Part shown: one piece after another, positions 8,812 through 18,017 of the stretch
Numbering within the stretch: the first letter of the stretch is position 1
Layout of the letters: each line of letters opens with the position of its first letter
Assembly: GCF_002218065.1 (NCBI RefSeq)
Contig: NZ_BDUB01000001.1
Span: 3,782,720 to 3,846,719 of the forward strand
Direction of reading: 5' to 3'
Length of the DNA: 64,000 nucleotides
Origin: Nodularia sp. NIES-3585
GTDB lineage: Bacteria > Cyanobacteriota > Cyanobacteriia > Cyanobacteriales > Nostocaceae
Notes under the pieces: model-generated
What the model saw: only the letters and a program-made list of their open reading frames with translations
What the model was told of the DNA's origin: nothing
Database searches by the model: none
Position numbers and translations under genes: made by a program

Positions 8812-9609
8812 TTATTTATTGTTATCAAAAGCACGAATTAATTCTGCTATGAAGGCCACAATTGCAGATACTGTAATCAGCATAACACTTAGAGCATTCA
8901 TATCAGGCTGAACTCCTATTCTAATCCGACTAAAAATTTCCATTGGTAAGGTGTTAGAACCGCTACCTGAGGTGAAACTGGCAATGAGAAAATCATCTAA
9001 ACTCAGCACAAAAGCTAGTAGACAGCCAGCTATAATACCAGGCATTAACTGAGGTAGTAATACTTGGAAAAATGCTTGTATTGGTGTAGCGCCTAAATCT
9101 AGGGCTGCTTCTTCTAAGTGGGGGTCTAAATTTGTCAGTCTTGAAGATACCACCAATGCAATATAAGCTAGGCAAAATACTATATGAGCTGCAACAATTG
9201 TCCATAAACTCAAGGGGATGGCAAAGGCGGCGAGAAAAACTAAAGTGGCTACTGCGATCGCAATATCTGGAATAATCAATGGCAGGTAAGAAATACCCCG
9301 ATACAAATTCTTACCCAAAAACTGATAACGTGCCAATCCTACCGCCATTAAGGTTCCCAACACAGCCGAAATACCCACGGCACAAAAGGCAACTATCAAA
9401 CTATTTTTCAAAGCTGATAAAATCCGCTCGTCGCTGAATAATTTGTAGTACCAATCGAGGGTAAAACCTTGCCAAGTTGCACTATAGGGTGACTGGTTGA
9501 AGCTATAAAAGCCCAGCACCAGTATAGGCAAATACATGAATATAAATAAAATTACTGTGAAAACCGCCTGCCAGGAGACACGCGGTTTTTTGGATGGATA
9601 AATATGCAC
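8812..9609 (-). CDS. potC: Spermidine/putrescine-type ABC transporter permease (PotC family)
   Basis: Inner-membrane permease of 265 residues with about six hydrophobic segments. The ABC permease EAA motif is present as EEAALDLGATPIQAFFQVLLP (EEAALDLG...G). Overall it resembles PotC, which imports polyamines with PotA, PotB and PotD. None of those partners is in the window. The next DNA upstream is intergenic sequence followed by an IS4-family element, so the gene is either an orphan or was cut off from its operon by insertion. Specificity for polyamine is by family resemblance only. Confidence 0.8.
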   Translation of the reverse strand: MHIYPSKKPRVSWQAVFTVILFIFMYLPILVLGFYSFNQSPYSATWQGFTLDWYYKLFSDERILSALKNSLIVAFCAVGISAVLGTLMAVGLARYQFLGKNLYRGISYLPLIIPDIAIAVATLVFLAAFAIPLSLWTIVAAHIVFCLAYIALVVSSRLTNLDPHLEEAALDLGATPIQAFFQVLLPQLMPGIIAGCLLAFVLSLDDFLIASFTSGSGSNTLPMEIFSRIRIGVQPDMNALSVMLITVSAIVAFIAELIRAFDNNK

Positions 9610-9874
9610 GTTTACTATATTTGTAATTTTTTATAACTGATGAACGTGTTCTGTATAACATTAAAATTTAAAATTGTCAATAGTGCGTTTCCTATAACCC
9701 AATACGGTTCAGTTAAGGCTCGAATAGCTGTAAGATAGGCATTGTTTCCAAAAATGGAAATTAAGTACGGTGCATCTCAAAGAATTGTCATTACTGTCTC
9801 CCAAGATACAAAGTACGGAGATATTCAAAGCGATAGAGGTAGCGATCCCAGCAACTTCAATAGAACAAGCGATA

Positions 9875-9899
9875 AGCCTACGGCATGGCTTCGCTTACC
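9875..9899 (+). repeat. 25-base small dispersed repeat inserted in the IS4 transposase
   Basis: Removing these 25 bases (core GCCTACGGCATGGCTTCGC) joins the upstream frame ...ATSIEQAI to the downstream frame AKTKVKEERYRSLP without a break. The insert shifts the frame and supplies the ATG that now opens the downstream ORF. Size and GC-rich look match the very small mobile repeats described in Nostoc genomes. Confidence 0.65.
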
Positions 9900-11192
9900 G
9901 CTAAAACTAAAGTAAAAGAGGAACGCTATCGTTCGTTACCAGCACATCTGGTCATTTGTCTAATAATAGCAATGAGCCTGTGGTCGAGAGATTCAATGCG
10001 GGATGTACTAAAAAATCTCATCGATGGTGTTTCAGAAGCATGGGTAAAAGTTGGTAAATATTGGCGTATCCCATGTAAATCAGCTATCACCCAAGCCAGA
10101 CAGAGACTAGGTGCGGGGGTAATGAGGCAATTGTTTCATCAGTTGGTACAACCAATGGCAAACAGCGAAACGATTGGAGGTTTTTTAAACGGACTACGAA
10201 TTGTAGTAATTGATGGAACGTGCTTAGATATCCCAGATAGTGATGAAAATGCCAGGGTTTTTGGTCGTCCTGGTAGTCGTCCTGGTACACGAGCTGCATT
10301 TCCCAAAGTGAGATTAGTTATTTTGGTAGAGGCAGGGACACATTTAATTTTTGATGCATTAATGTGTCCATATAAAATTGGAGAGCGAGTTCGGTCACTA
10401 AAATTATTGCGCTCGGTAACATCCTCCATGTTGTTAATGTGGGATAGGGGCTTGCATTCCTACGCGATGGTACAAGCAACAGTAAATAAGGGTTGTGATT
10501 ATTTAGGAAGAATACCTGCCAACGTTAAATTTTTAAACGAAGAAGCTTTAGAGGATGGTTCTTATTTAAGTTATATTTATCCCTCTGGCCAACTGAGAAA
10601 AAAAAGCTTTTGAGCCAATACAAGTACGAGTGATTGAGTACACAATTGAGAATCCTGATAACCCAGAAGAACAAATCAAATATCGTTTAATTACGAGCTT
10701 ATTGGACATTGTAAAATTCCCAGCCCAATTGCTAGCTTGTGAGTACCATCAACGTTGGGAAGTTGAGAATACGATTGATGAACTTAAAGTACATCTTTTA
10801 GGACGAAAAACTCATATTCGTTCTCAAAAACCACGAGAGGTGGTGCAAGAAATTTACGGTTTATTATTAGGACATTGGGCTATCCGGTCGTTGATTTTTG
10901 AAGCTGCCACCAGTGCAGAAGTTTCGCCCTTGCGTCTAAGCTTCACCGGGACATTACGAGTTGTTCGTCGTGTCCTCCCTAAATTCCAGCGTTTGCCACC
11001 ACAAGAACTCCCCTTTTTTTGAGTTGGTTAACTGTGGAAATTCTCGACCAAGTTTTACCTGAAAGGGTTCATAGAAACAACCCAAGGGTTGTGAAAAAGC
11101 CTGTATCAAAATTTCGCTCTAAAAAAGTTAAACACAGAGGCACTGGAACAATAACCAATCCTCCTGTGTTTGTTGTTTCAAGCACTGCATAG
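9885..11192 (+). pseudogene. IS4-family transposase, multiply frameshifted
   Basis: DDE transposase of the IS4 family: first Asp in VVIDGTCLDIP, second in LLMWDRGLHSY, and the YREK-type signature in YHQRWEVENTIDELK. Three lesions break it. One is the 25-base repeat near the 5' end; coding homology extends upstream of 9885 (VHLKELSLLSPK...EIFKAIEVAIP). The second is an A8 run near 10600 where one base fewer restores the frame. The third is a T7 run near 11018 where one base more restores the frame. With these repaired it reads through to ...NPPVFVVSSTA and stops at 11192. Transcriptional slippage on the A8 run is possible, but the combined damage points to a dead gene. Confidence 0.85.
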
Positions 11193-11218
11193 CCTTAACT
11201 GAACCGTATTGAGTTATA

Positions 11219-11478
11219 AACATTTTGGAGGTGTTACCTCCGCGTGTTCACCCAAGGTTATGTATTCACCTTGGAACGAATCGCACTTACTCGCATCTCG
11301 GCTCAATACCAACTTCCCTTTTCGGCAAAGATGGTTTCTCACCCTCCTCCCCCTGTGAAACTGATTACCGTGATTCAGCTAACATCGAATCGCACTACCT
11401 CTATTGGTCGTATTCACAATGCTTCTACAGCCGTTGAACCCTCGTAATTTGACCAAGGTATTGTTAGAATAACTTTTT
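11219..11478. other. Non-coding stretch with two hairpins beside the IS4 element
   Basis: Contains the palindrome GGAGGTGTTACCTCC (11227-11241) and, close by, CCAAGG...CCTTGG arms around 11254-11277. Short ORFs here run in several frames and none resembles a known protein. It may be a remnant of another mobile element. The dioxygenase gene reads leftward into it. Confidence 0.35.
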
Positions 11479-12513
11479 TCAGTCAACCAGATCATAAACA
11501 ATCGGATTGTAGGGACTGGAAATAATTTCTGAAGGCTGTATACCAGGCATAAACTTTTGCCAATCACCAGAAATCAACGTTGGAGAGCTAATAACGCGAG
11601 ATCCATTTTCAAAATAACTGATACCAAAGGCTATTCGTTGCTCGTTAGTATGGTTAGCACCCGCCCCATGAACGTTTAAACAATGCTGAAAACTGACTTC
11701 CCCAAGTAGAAACGGTTCGCTATCAACTTGAATATCAAGAGCTTGAAGCATTTCTCTAATCGCGTGATCGTGGCTTTGAGAAAATTTATCAAAGGGTATT
11801 TCCTTAACTAGCTTATGGAGTTCCATTCCTTTGGCTAATTCTAGTGGTCCCATCGCTTTTGGAGTTAACTGTAAAGGAATCCAAAAAGTACCAATATTGT
11901 TACTAGCAATTGGGTAATGAAAGCCATCATAATGCCAAGGTGTACGGCCACATCCCGGTTCTTTGCATAAAAAGTCGTCGTGATAAACCCGAACGCTCGA
12001 TACCTGTAATAGATTTGCGGCTAACTTACCTAATCGTTTGCTTAACACGAACTCCTTAACTGTGTCACTTTCTTGCCACATTAGTTCCATGCTGCTAAAT
12101 TTTCGATTTGGATCTAATTTGTGATGGCGATAGAATAGCTGTTTCAATTCTTGTCGTAGAAGAGAGAGTGATCCGGGACTGAGAATGTTTTTGATTCTGA
12201 TATAACTATCGGTTTGAAATTGTTGAATTTGCTCCTCTGAAATAGGATAAGGTTCGGCAAGCTCTTGTTGTAGTTCCTTAATTGAGGGAAGTTGAGGAGC
12301 AACTTGTTCATTCAGGGGAATCAATGTTTCTTGGTTCAAAGGCTCTTTGCTATTGTCAGCCAATGAAGTATACCAATTCCACCATTGCTCGTTAGTTCCA
12401 GACCAGGTCTCATCAATCCTATCAGTTTGAGCATTTGCTGCGGGAATGTCTGAATTGGCTTTAAAGTTGCTAAGAGACTTCGCCTCAACATTAATTTTTT
12501 GATAATTTGCCAT
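11479..12513 (-). CDS. Phytanoyl-CoA dioxygenase (PhyH) family protein
   Basis: Fe(II)/2-oxoglutarate oxygenase of 344 residues. The metal-binding HxD is in TPWHYDGFHYP and the distal histidine in CLNVHGAGANHT. The 2-oxoglutarate-binding arginine follows in QRIAFGISYF. An N-terminal extension of about 90 residues precedes the domain. In cyanobacteria such enzymes often hydroxylate natural-product intermediates, but no biosynthetic gene is next to it, so the substrate is unknown. It is flanked on both sides by transposase debris, so it may have arrived with mobile DNA. Confidence 0.85.
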   Translation of the reverse strand: MANYQKINVEAKSLSNFKANSDIPAANAQTDRIDETWSGTNEQWWNWYTSLADNSKEPLNQETLIPLNEQVAPQLPSIKELQQELAEPYPISEEQIQQFQTDSYIRIKNILSPGSLSLLRQELKQLFYRHHKLDPNRKFSSMELMWQESDTVKEFVLSKRLGKLAANLLQVSSVRVYHDDFLCKEPGCGRTPWHYDGFHYPIASNNIGTFWIPLQLTPKAMGPLELAKGMELHKLVKEIPFDKFSQSHDHAIREMLQALDIQVDSEPFLLGEVSFQHCLNVHGAGANHTNEQRIAFGISYFENGSRVISSPTLISGDWQKFMPGIQPSEIISSPYNPIVYDLVD

Positions 12514-12521
12514 AGCTTTAG

Positions 12522-13083
12522 CTAAAATCTCTTTGAACTTGGTAGATGCAAGTTAAGTTTACTACATTGTCTTCCCTGTTTACTCTCCAAATAATTGTGA
12601 TTAACTAGAGATTCAATTCTCTCAGGGCTTTTGAGAAAGATACTATCTGCAAAAAATAATGGGTCTTTTAGAAAACCAAATCCCCGTGAAGCCTCCGGCA
12701 CGCTCCGCGAACACATGATTGCTGTGCTTTATATTCTTTTAACATTGAGTCGTTACTGAGTACAGTAGACTCTAAAATATTCGTGGCAATTACAAATCTA
12801 CCTGCACTCTGTACTTCCTTGTTAATTTGATTTTCATTCCTGGATACCGTCCCGAAGATTTGGTAGAATTTCTCTGGTTGGTTGTCTTGTTTCTTTGATG
12901 TGATTTCACTGACGTTACTCTGCTCAATTTTGTGATATTTAAATTGTTTCGATATTTTTGATAACGCCTTGATAGCATCAGCCTCACAAGCAAATTTATC
13001 TGGTGATAATTTTTTCAATTCCTTAACAGCTTTTTCTTCAGCCTTGATAATTTTTTGTGACAGCTTACGCAGGTCTGAGTCTC
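12522..13083 (-). pseudogene. Transposase remnant (IS1634-like, IS4 superfamily)
   Basis: Two overlapping frames encode consecutive pieces of one transposase C-terminal region. The first runs DLRKLSQKIIKAEEKAVKEL... to YKAQQSCVRG and the second GFLKDPLFFADSIFLKSPER. These phrases are typical of IS1634/IS4-superfamily transposases. A 23-base insert at 12681-12703 causes the frame break. The catalytic N-terminal half is missing upstream of 13083, and the C-terminus diverges after ERIES, so only a fragment remains. The family assignment is from remembered sequence features. Confidence 0.7.
12681..12703 (-). repeat. 23-base small dispersed repeat inserted in transposase remnant
   Basis: On the minus strand the insert reads GCGTGCCGGAGGCTTCACGG plus GGA. 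Removing 23 bases joins SCVRG directly to FGFLKDP in frame. Its flanks both end in GGA. This is the second such 20-25-base insertion into a transposase gene in this window. Confidence 0.6.
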
Positions 13084-13168
13084 ATGTAGTCGGTGTTGTC
13101 GCGCACCGCACCGCAAAACTTCGGCAACAATTGCAGGTGCGGTGGCCCTACGGCATAACACACCCTAC
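13084..13168. repeat. GTGTTGTCGC...GGCATAACACACC inverted repeat
   Basis: A non-coding palindromic repeat ending AACACACCCTAC, of the same family as the interiors of the elements at 6.5, 22.0, 48.9 and 54.9 kb. It abuts the point where the transposase remnant loses its homology. Confidence 0.55.
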
Positions 13169-13353
13169 TGGACTGACAAGCCTAAAATAGTCCATTAAAC
13201 GTAGACGTAGGTTTGGTTGCGCTGCGCTTAACCCAACGCTGTCAATGATGTTGGGTTTGGTTACGTCAACCCAACCAACCTTGTATAGCAACCCCCAAGG
13301 AGGTTAAGACATAAACGGATAATCAAACTTAGACACACACCAAAAGGGTTTTA

Positions 13354-13435
13354 ACCCACTCCCCACTCCCCACTCCCCACTCCCCACTCCCTACTCACTA
13401 CTCCCCACTCCCCACTCCCTACTCCCTAATCCCCA
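13354..13435. repeat. CCCCACT heptamer tandem array
   Basis: Eleven or so heptamers, several of them variants (CCCTACT, CACTACT). It lies upstream of the sigma-like gene, in a 400-base non-coding stretch that otherwise contains only GTTGGGTTTGGTT-type repeats. Confidence 0.9.
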
Positions 13436-13564
13436 GCTATACATTGAATTTTTCGGTAAGCAGCTGAATTTTTCTCAAAACTGCATAAGCTGTACGAGCC
13501 TGGAATTAAGAATGAATGTTAGGCGATACTGCTATTGATAGGTGGTTACAAATACTTATGGCTT

Positions 13565-14929
13565 ATGAGTACTGCATTCAGATATTGGCAGCTAGTAAGA
13601 ATAGATGCTGCGGGAAACCGACAAATCCAGGAAATTACTCCAGCTAAAGTCTTTTTTGCGGATCAATTTCCCGAATATACGGCTGAAAGTGATGTACCAG
13701 ATGCAAAGGTACAACGAGAACTGCTGCAATTATCCAGAGACGCTAATACTGACAGATGCTGTTTAGCAGAACGTTGCCTACTGTGTTTGATATCCTGGCA
13801 AATTGAGCAGGTTTGCTGGCAGATAGAAGCCCAATTTGGCAATGCTCACGGTTTTAGTTGCAGTGATTTGCTACCTTATGTCTTAGATGACGATGGCAGT
13901 TTAGAGCAAACAGGTAGTTATCAATCTCTGGGGCGCAAAATTTTGTCAAGTTTTAACCCAGAAAAAAGTCATCTGGCAACTTGGATAAATCTCAAGGTAA
14001 AACAGCATCCAGAACTCGATAAATTTTTGTTGGAGTTGGGACTTTACCGCGTGACTGATTGGGCAATTTTAAATGATACTCTCCCGAAAAAATTAAAGCA
14101 AATTCTCACTGAGTTTCACTCTTTAACATCTAGTGAGATAGCCAATTTTTTAGCCCTTTTAAAAAGTTATCACGAAATTTATAGATCGCAAAGATTACAA
14201 CAAAGCTCTTTAGGAATATGTCCTCAACCCACGTCTTCACAGTTAAAGCAAATTGCTTTAAGCTTACAAAGTCAAATTGGTCAAAAGCTGGATAATGAAA
14301 CTGTAATGGCACAATTACAGCGGCTGGCTACTTGTCTGCGAGAATACCGAATTTATAACAAGAGTCGTTTTTTACCAACAGTTAGAGAATATCCTGTTGA
14401 CATAGCTGCTGTGGAAAACCATGATGACAATGAAAATGAGCAAATGGAGTTTCTACATTTATATCGTGAACAATTTTTAGTTTGTTTAGAACAAGCATTA
14501 AATATAGTTGTAACTTTGTGGGTGAAGCAGCTACAACTGAAGAAGGGGAATAAAGCGCAAATTTTCTTAACATCACTCCAACTATTTCATTGTCAACAAA
14601 TGTCGATGACAGAAATTGCTCAAATTTTAGAGTTAAAGGCGCAATATGCAGTAACTCGCTTACTTAATTTGAAAGAGTTTCGTGCTGATGTACAACGAGA
14701 GTTTGTCAAAATTCTATATAAGCGCGTGACTGATTTAGCACAAAATTATTCTCACCCAGAACGGCTTAAAAAACTGGAACAACAGCTTGCATCCATAATA
14801 CATACGCAAAGTTATATTTTATTTAGAGACGCGGAAATTCAATCTCGAACAGTCAATAATAATTCCCAAAGTAGCCTATTCTCGGAAACATTGTGCCGTT
14901 ATTTAGATTTATTGGATAAACAAACATGA
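13565..14929 (+). CDS. Sigma-70-like uncharacterised protein, first gene of the CHAT/CHASE2 operon
   Basis: Protein of 454 residues without signal peptide or membrane segment. It shows the layout of a divergent cyanobacterial sigma-like family: a central LATWINLKVKQHPELDKFL followed by [17 protein letters not shown], and a C-terminal helix-turn-helix-like stretch MSMTEIAQILELKAQYAVTR. That stretch resembles sigma region 4. Genes of this kind often precede DUF1822 and CHASE2/CHAT genes in cyanobacteria, as here. Promoter recognition is inference. Its stop overlaps the DUF1822 start by 4 bases (ATGA). The ATG at 13565 is preferred over a TTG at 13535. Confidence 0.75.
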   Translation: MSTAFRYWQLVRIDAAGNRQIQEITPAKVFFADQFPEYTAESDVPDAKVQRELLQLSRDANTDRCCLAERCLLCLISWQIEQVCWQIEAQFGNAHGFSCSDLLPYVLDDDGSLEQTGSYQSLGRKILSSFNPEKSHLATWINLKVKQHPELDKFLLELGLYRVTDWAILNDTLPKKLKQILTEFHSLTSSEIANFLALLKSYHEIYRSQRLQQSSLGICPQPTSSQLKQIALSLQSQIGQKLDNETVMAQLQRLATCLREYRIYNKSRFLPTVREYPVDIAAVENHDDNENEQMEFLHLYREQFLVCLEQALNIVVTLWVKQLQLKKGNKAQIFLTSLQLFHCQQMSMTEIAQILELKAQYAVTRLLNLKEFRADVQREFVKILYKRVTDLAQNYSHPERLKKLEQQLASIIHTQSYILFRDAEIQSRTVNNNSQSSLFSETLCRYLDLLDKQT

Positions 14930-15534
14930 GTAACTTATCAAGTAACACTTCTCAATTACAATTAGACTATGAACTCCTTTCTCCAGCAGCAGTTCATCTT
15001 TCATCTGAGCAAGTTATTCAGGCGGTAGAACTGAGTAATCAAATTTTCAATGTATCGCGGAAATGGCAAACTTATATTAATGGTCTGGCGCTATTTGCTT
15101 TTGAAGAATGGCTGAAAGAACGAGCGGATACTATCAATGTTCAGCGAGAAAAGTGTACAGTTTTACAACCAGCTTTAGCTAATGCGATTCCTGTTGTGGC
15201 TAATTTACAGGTAGGTGAATTCAAAGTCTGCTTAATTCCCACTGGTAGTTTGTATGATTCAGAAGTTGCTCTCCCTCAATTAGTCCTAGATTTGCCAGAA
15301 TATGCTGCTCATTTTTATGTATTGGTTGAAGTTTTAGAAGAACAGGCATCTGCGATAATTTCTGGGTTTATATCCTATCAGCAAATCAGGGAAAATCGGG
15401 TAAGAGCGAATTTACAGGCGGAAGCCGATTGGACTTATCAATTACCTTTGAATTGGTTTGATTATGATGCCAACAATTTATTATTAAATTTGCGTTGTCT
15501 AGAACCAGAAGCAATTAGTTTACCAGCAATTCCT

Positions 15535-16965
15535 CCAGGGTAAGCTCATCTAAATTGGTATAATAGTAACTTGACAAATTAAAGAAAACAAGTATAAAGA
15601 ACTGGATAAAAATCGCGTTGCTCCCCTGAGCAAAAGAAATGAGAGAAATTCAATGCTGTTGTCACTAATATTAGGAGTCAGGTTGATGTCACAAGGCTTT
15701 GAAACTAAATTTGCTGATGCTCCCAAAAATTGTAGTGGTCAGAGAAAGTCAACACAAGTGGCAGATATTGGCAGTATTCAACAGAGTTTAGTGGGGCATT
15801 TTGCGGATATCAAAGACCCCAGAGTAGAGCGAACCAAAAAACACCAACTCACAGACATCTTAGTAATTGCGATTCTGGCAGTCATCGCCGGAGCGCAGGG
15901 ATGGGAAGATATTGAGAATTACGGCATCAGTAAGCAAAAGTGGTTAGAAGAGTTCTTGGCACTACCAAACGGAATACCATCAGATGACACTTTCCGTCGG
16001 GTGTTTGAGTTCATCGACCCAGAGGCATTAAATCGATGTTTTCTCAGTTGGGTAGAAACCCTGGTTACGAAAACAGGAGGAGAGATTATTCCCATCGATG
16101 GGAAAAGCATTAGAGGTTCTTATGACCGAAATCAAGGTAAATCAGCACTTCATGTGATTAGTGCCTGGTCTAGTGAACAACACCTGGTTTTAGCACAGAT
16201 GAAAGTAGAGGATAAATCCAATGAAATTACTGCGATTCCCGCATTATTGGAATTGTTAGATATCACAGGTTCGATTATTACTATTGATGCAATGGGAACA
16301 CAAACCGAAATTGCCAAAAAAATTATCGACTCCAAAGCCGATTATGTCCTGGCACTTAAAGCGAATCATCCCACTCTCTACCATCAGGTCGAACAATGGT
16401 TTGAAACAGCAGTAGCAGAGGATTTTCAAGGCATTGATGTTAGTTATGACCAACGCATTGAAAAAGGACATCATCGCACGGAAATCCGTCAAGTTTGGTC
16501 GGCGAGAGTTTCTGCTCTTGGTGAACTTTACCAACCCAAAGTCTGGGCTGGACTCCAAAGCGTTGTCATGGTTGTTCGGGAGCGTCGTCTTTGGAACAAA
16601 ACTACTCGTGAGGTTCAATTTTATCTCACTTCTTTACACAGTGATGCTCAACTTTTAGGTCGAGCCATCCGCAAACATTGGGGGATTGAAAACCAAGTTC
16701 ACTGGACTCTCGATTGTACTTTTGCTGAGGACTCTTGTCGCATTCGCTCTTTCCACAGCCCCCGAAATTTTGCGCTTTTACGACGCATTGCTCTCAATGC
16801 CCTCAATCGTGAACAAACTTACAAACGGAGTCTCCGACAAAAAATGAAACGGACTGGTATGGATAACGATTACATGATTCGAGTTCTCAGTTCCTGTTTC
16901 ATTGACTCTACATTAGATTCTTCTCAGCCCTTATGTCAAGCCTAATTGAGATGCTCTTACCCTGG
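15535..16965 (+). mobile_element. ISAs1-family insertion sequence, intact
   Basis: The 1431-base element has inverted ends CCAGGGTAAGCTCATCTAAATT (left core CCAGGGTAAG...CATCT) and the matching right end finishing CTTACCCTGG. It is flanked by a perfect 8-base direct repeat CAATTCCT (15527-15534 and 16966-16973). Size, end sequence and 8-base duplication fit the ISAs1 family. An uninterrupted transposase and an undamaged duplication indicate a recent insertion. Confidence 0.93.
15686..16945 (+). CDS. ISAs1-family transposase
   Basis: DDE transposase of 419 residues. The family's N-terminal phrase is present as HFADIKDPRVERTKKHQL. The first catalytic Asp lies in IIPIDGKSIRGS, the second in IITIDAMGTQ, and the C-terminal region is HWGIENQVHWTLDCTFAEDSCR (core HWGIENQVHW), typical of ISAs1. 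The start at 15686 follows AGGAG at good spacing; an ATG at 15653 would add eleven residues. The frame is complete with no stops, so the element may still be active. Confidence 0.93.
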   Translation: MSQGFETKFADAPKNCSGQRKSTQVADIGSIQQSLVGHFADIKDPRVERTKKHQLTDILVIAILAVIAGAQGWEDIENYGISKQKWLEEFLALPNGIPSDDTFRRVFEFIDPEALNRCFLSWVETLVTKTGGEIIPIDGKSIRGSYDRNQGKSALHVISAWSSEQHLVLAQMKVEDKSNEITAIPALLELLDITGSIITIDAMGTQTEIAKKIIDSKADYVLALKANHPTLYHQVEQWFETAVAEDFQGIDVSYDQRIEKGHHRTEIRQVWSARVSALGELYQPKVWAGLQSVVMVVRERRLWNKTTREVQFYLTSLHSDAQLLGRAIRKHWGIENQVHWTLDCTFAEDSCRIRSFHSPRNFALLRRIALNALNREQTYKRSLRQKMKRTGMDNDYMIRVLSSCFIDSTLDSSQPLCQA

Positions 16966-17714
16966 CAATTCCTCCTAATCGTGTGCAAGTTTTATCGACA
17001 ATGCAAAGTAAATTAATAGCATTATTCCCCCAGTTGCAATCACGTGAGTGTGAACTATGGGAAGTCTTAACTTGGGAACAAGGAACTGCTGTATTTACCA
17101 ATCCAGAATTACTACATTGGATTTATAATTATCAACAGCAAGCGCCTAACTCTGGACTCAAAACCAACTTCAAAGATTTGTTTAAGTTATGGACACAGCC
17201 AGCTTTGAATGTGGGACGTTGGTTGTGGGATGAATTAGATGAATTAGCGCAGGAATTTTCCTGGAAATTATTACCTAGTTTCACACCTGCGGTAGCAATG
17301 CGAAGTCCTACGGAAGAATTTCAGGCAATTATTAACCAATTACAACACCGAGGTGTAGAAATTCCTTCTCAGGCGCGGGGTGCTTATCAAGATTTACTCT
17401 TAGCAGGAATTCCCTTGCGCCTGTATGCGATGACTTGGCATTTATTATCTGAAAGTGACCCACATTTGTGGACATTATTGTTAGTCTTAGGCACAACTTC
17501 ACAAAACACCTTACCTAGCCATTTAAAATTGCGCGTCAGTGACCAAACGAGTGTTTTATTGGAACAGGGAATAAATCAAGAACAGGGCGATACTTATTTG
17601 TTTACTCGTGTTGTTGGTACTTGGGATGAAAAGTTTTTGGTGAGTGTAAGTTTAATAGATGGTGTGGAAATTAATTTACCGCCATTTACATTTTATCCGG
17701 GGCGCGCGCTTTAG

Positions 17715-18017
17715 TTAATCTGGTTACATTTTTAGTAACAATTGATTATTTAGTATAAGTTTGATTGGTGAATTGGGGAAAGCGATCGCACCGCTTGTAG
17801 TCAGGGCTTTAGCCCTGGTTTTATGCAACTTAAATGCTCATTAGCTGAAAAGTTTCATTAATTAAGTGAGATAAAATTGCATAACCTCTCCAGGGGCGAG
17901 AAATATAAAGAATTAGCGACTGATTTTCTCTCGCCCCAGGTGCAGGATTGTTTATTATGCATTCCCGTTTCAAATCCATTCCTAGTGTATTTTATCGGCG
18001 TTTATCCGTAGTTAATT
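17715..18017. other. Intergenic region inside the operon
   Basis: About 300 bases between the DUF1822 and CHAT-CHASE2 genes. It carries a HIP1 site, the small hairpin CAGGGCTTTAGCCCTG (about 17801-17816) and a CATAACCTCTCCAGGGG segment. No ORF. The gap is large enough for a separate promoter for the CHAT-CHASE2 gene. Confidence 0.5.

Larger units (their letters stand above)
9693..11218. mobile_element. Decayed IS4-family insertion sequence
   Basis: Terminal inverted repeats of 28 bases with one mismatch bound the element. The left end is TATAACCCAATACGGTTCAG and the right end is its reverse complement, finishing at 11218. The interior holds one IS4-type transposase gene in several frames. 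No clear direct target duplication was found, because the outermost TATAA bases may belong to the inverted repeat. The element lies between potC and the dioxygenase gene. Confidence 0.85.
14926..17714 (+). pseudogene. DUF1822-family gene interrupted by an ISAs1-type element
   Basis: The N-terminal part (14926-15534, 203 codons, ending ...SLPAIP) and the C-terminal part (16974-17714, beginning PNRVQVLSTM) are separated by an insertion sequence. Removing the element and one copy of the 8-base duplication CAATTCCT restores a 449-codon reading frame exactly. DUF1822 proteins are cyanobacterial, of unknown function, and usually sit between a sigma-like gene and a CHASE2/CHAT gene, as here. As it stands the gene makes only a 205-residue truncated product. 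Confidence 0.88.

Noticed and set aside
8457-8841. Short ORFs upstream of the kinase gene
   Set aside because: AT-rich, with no ribosome binding site and poor codon use; they overlap the kinase start or its promoter region.
11225-11447. Overlapping ORFs of 67-70 codons right of the IS4 element
   Set aside because: Two frames are open over the same hairpin-rich DNA, with no ribosome binding site and no recognisable protein. An IS605/TnpB relic was considered but could not be supported.
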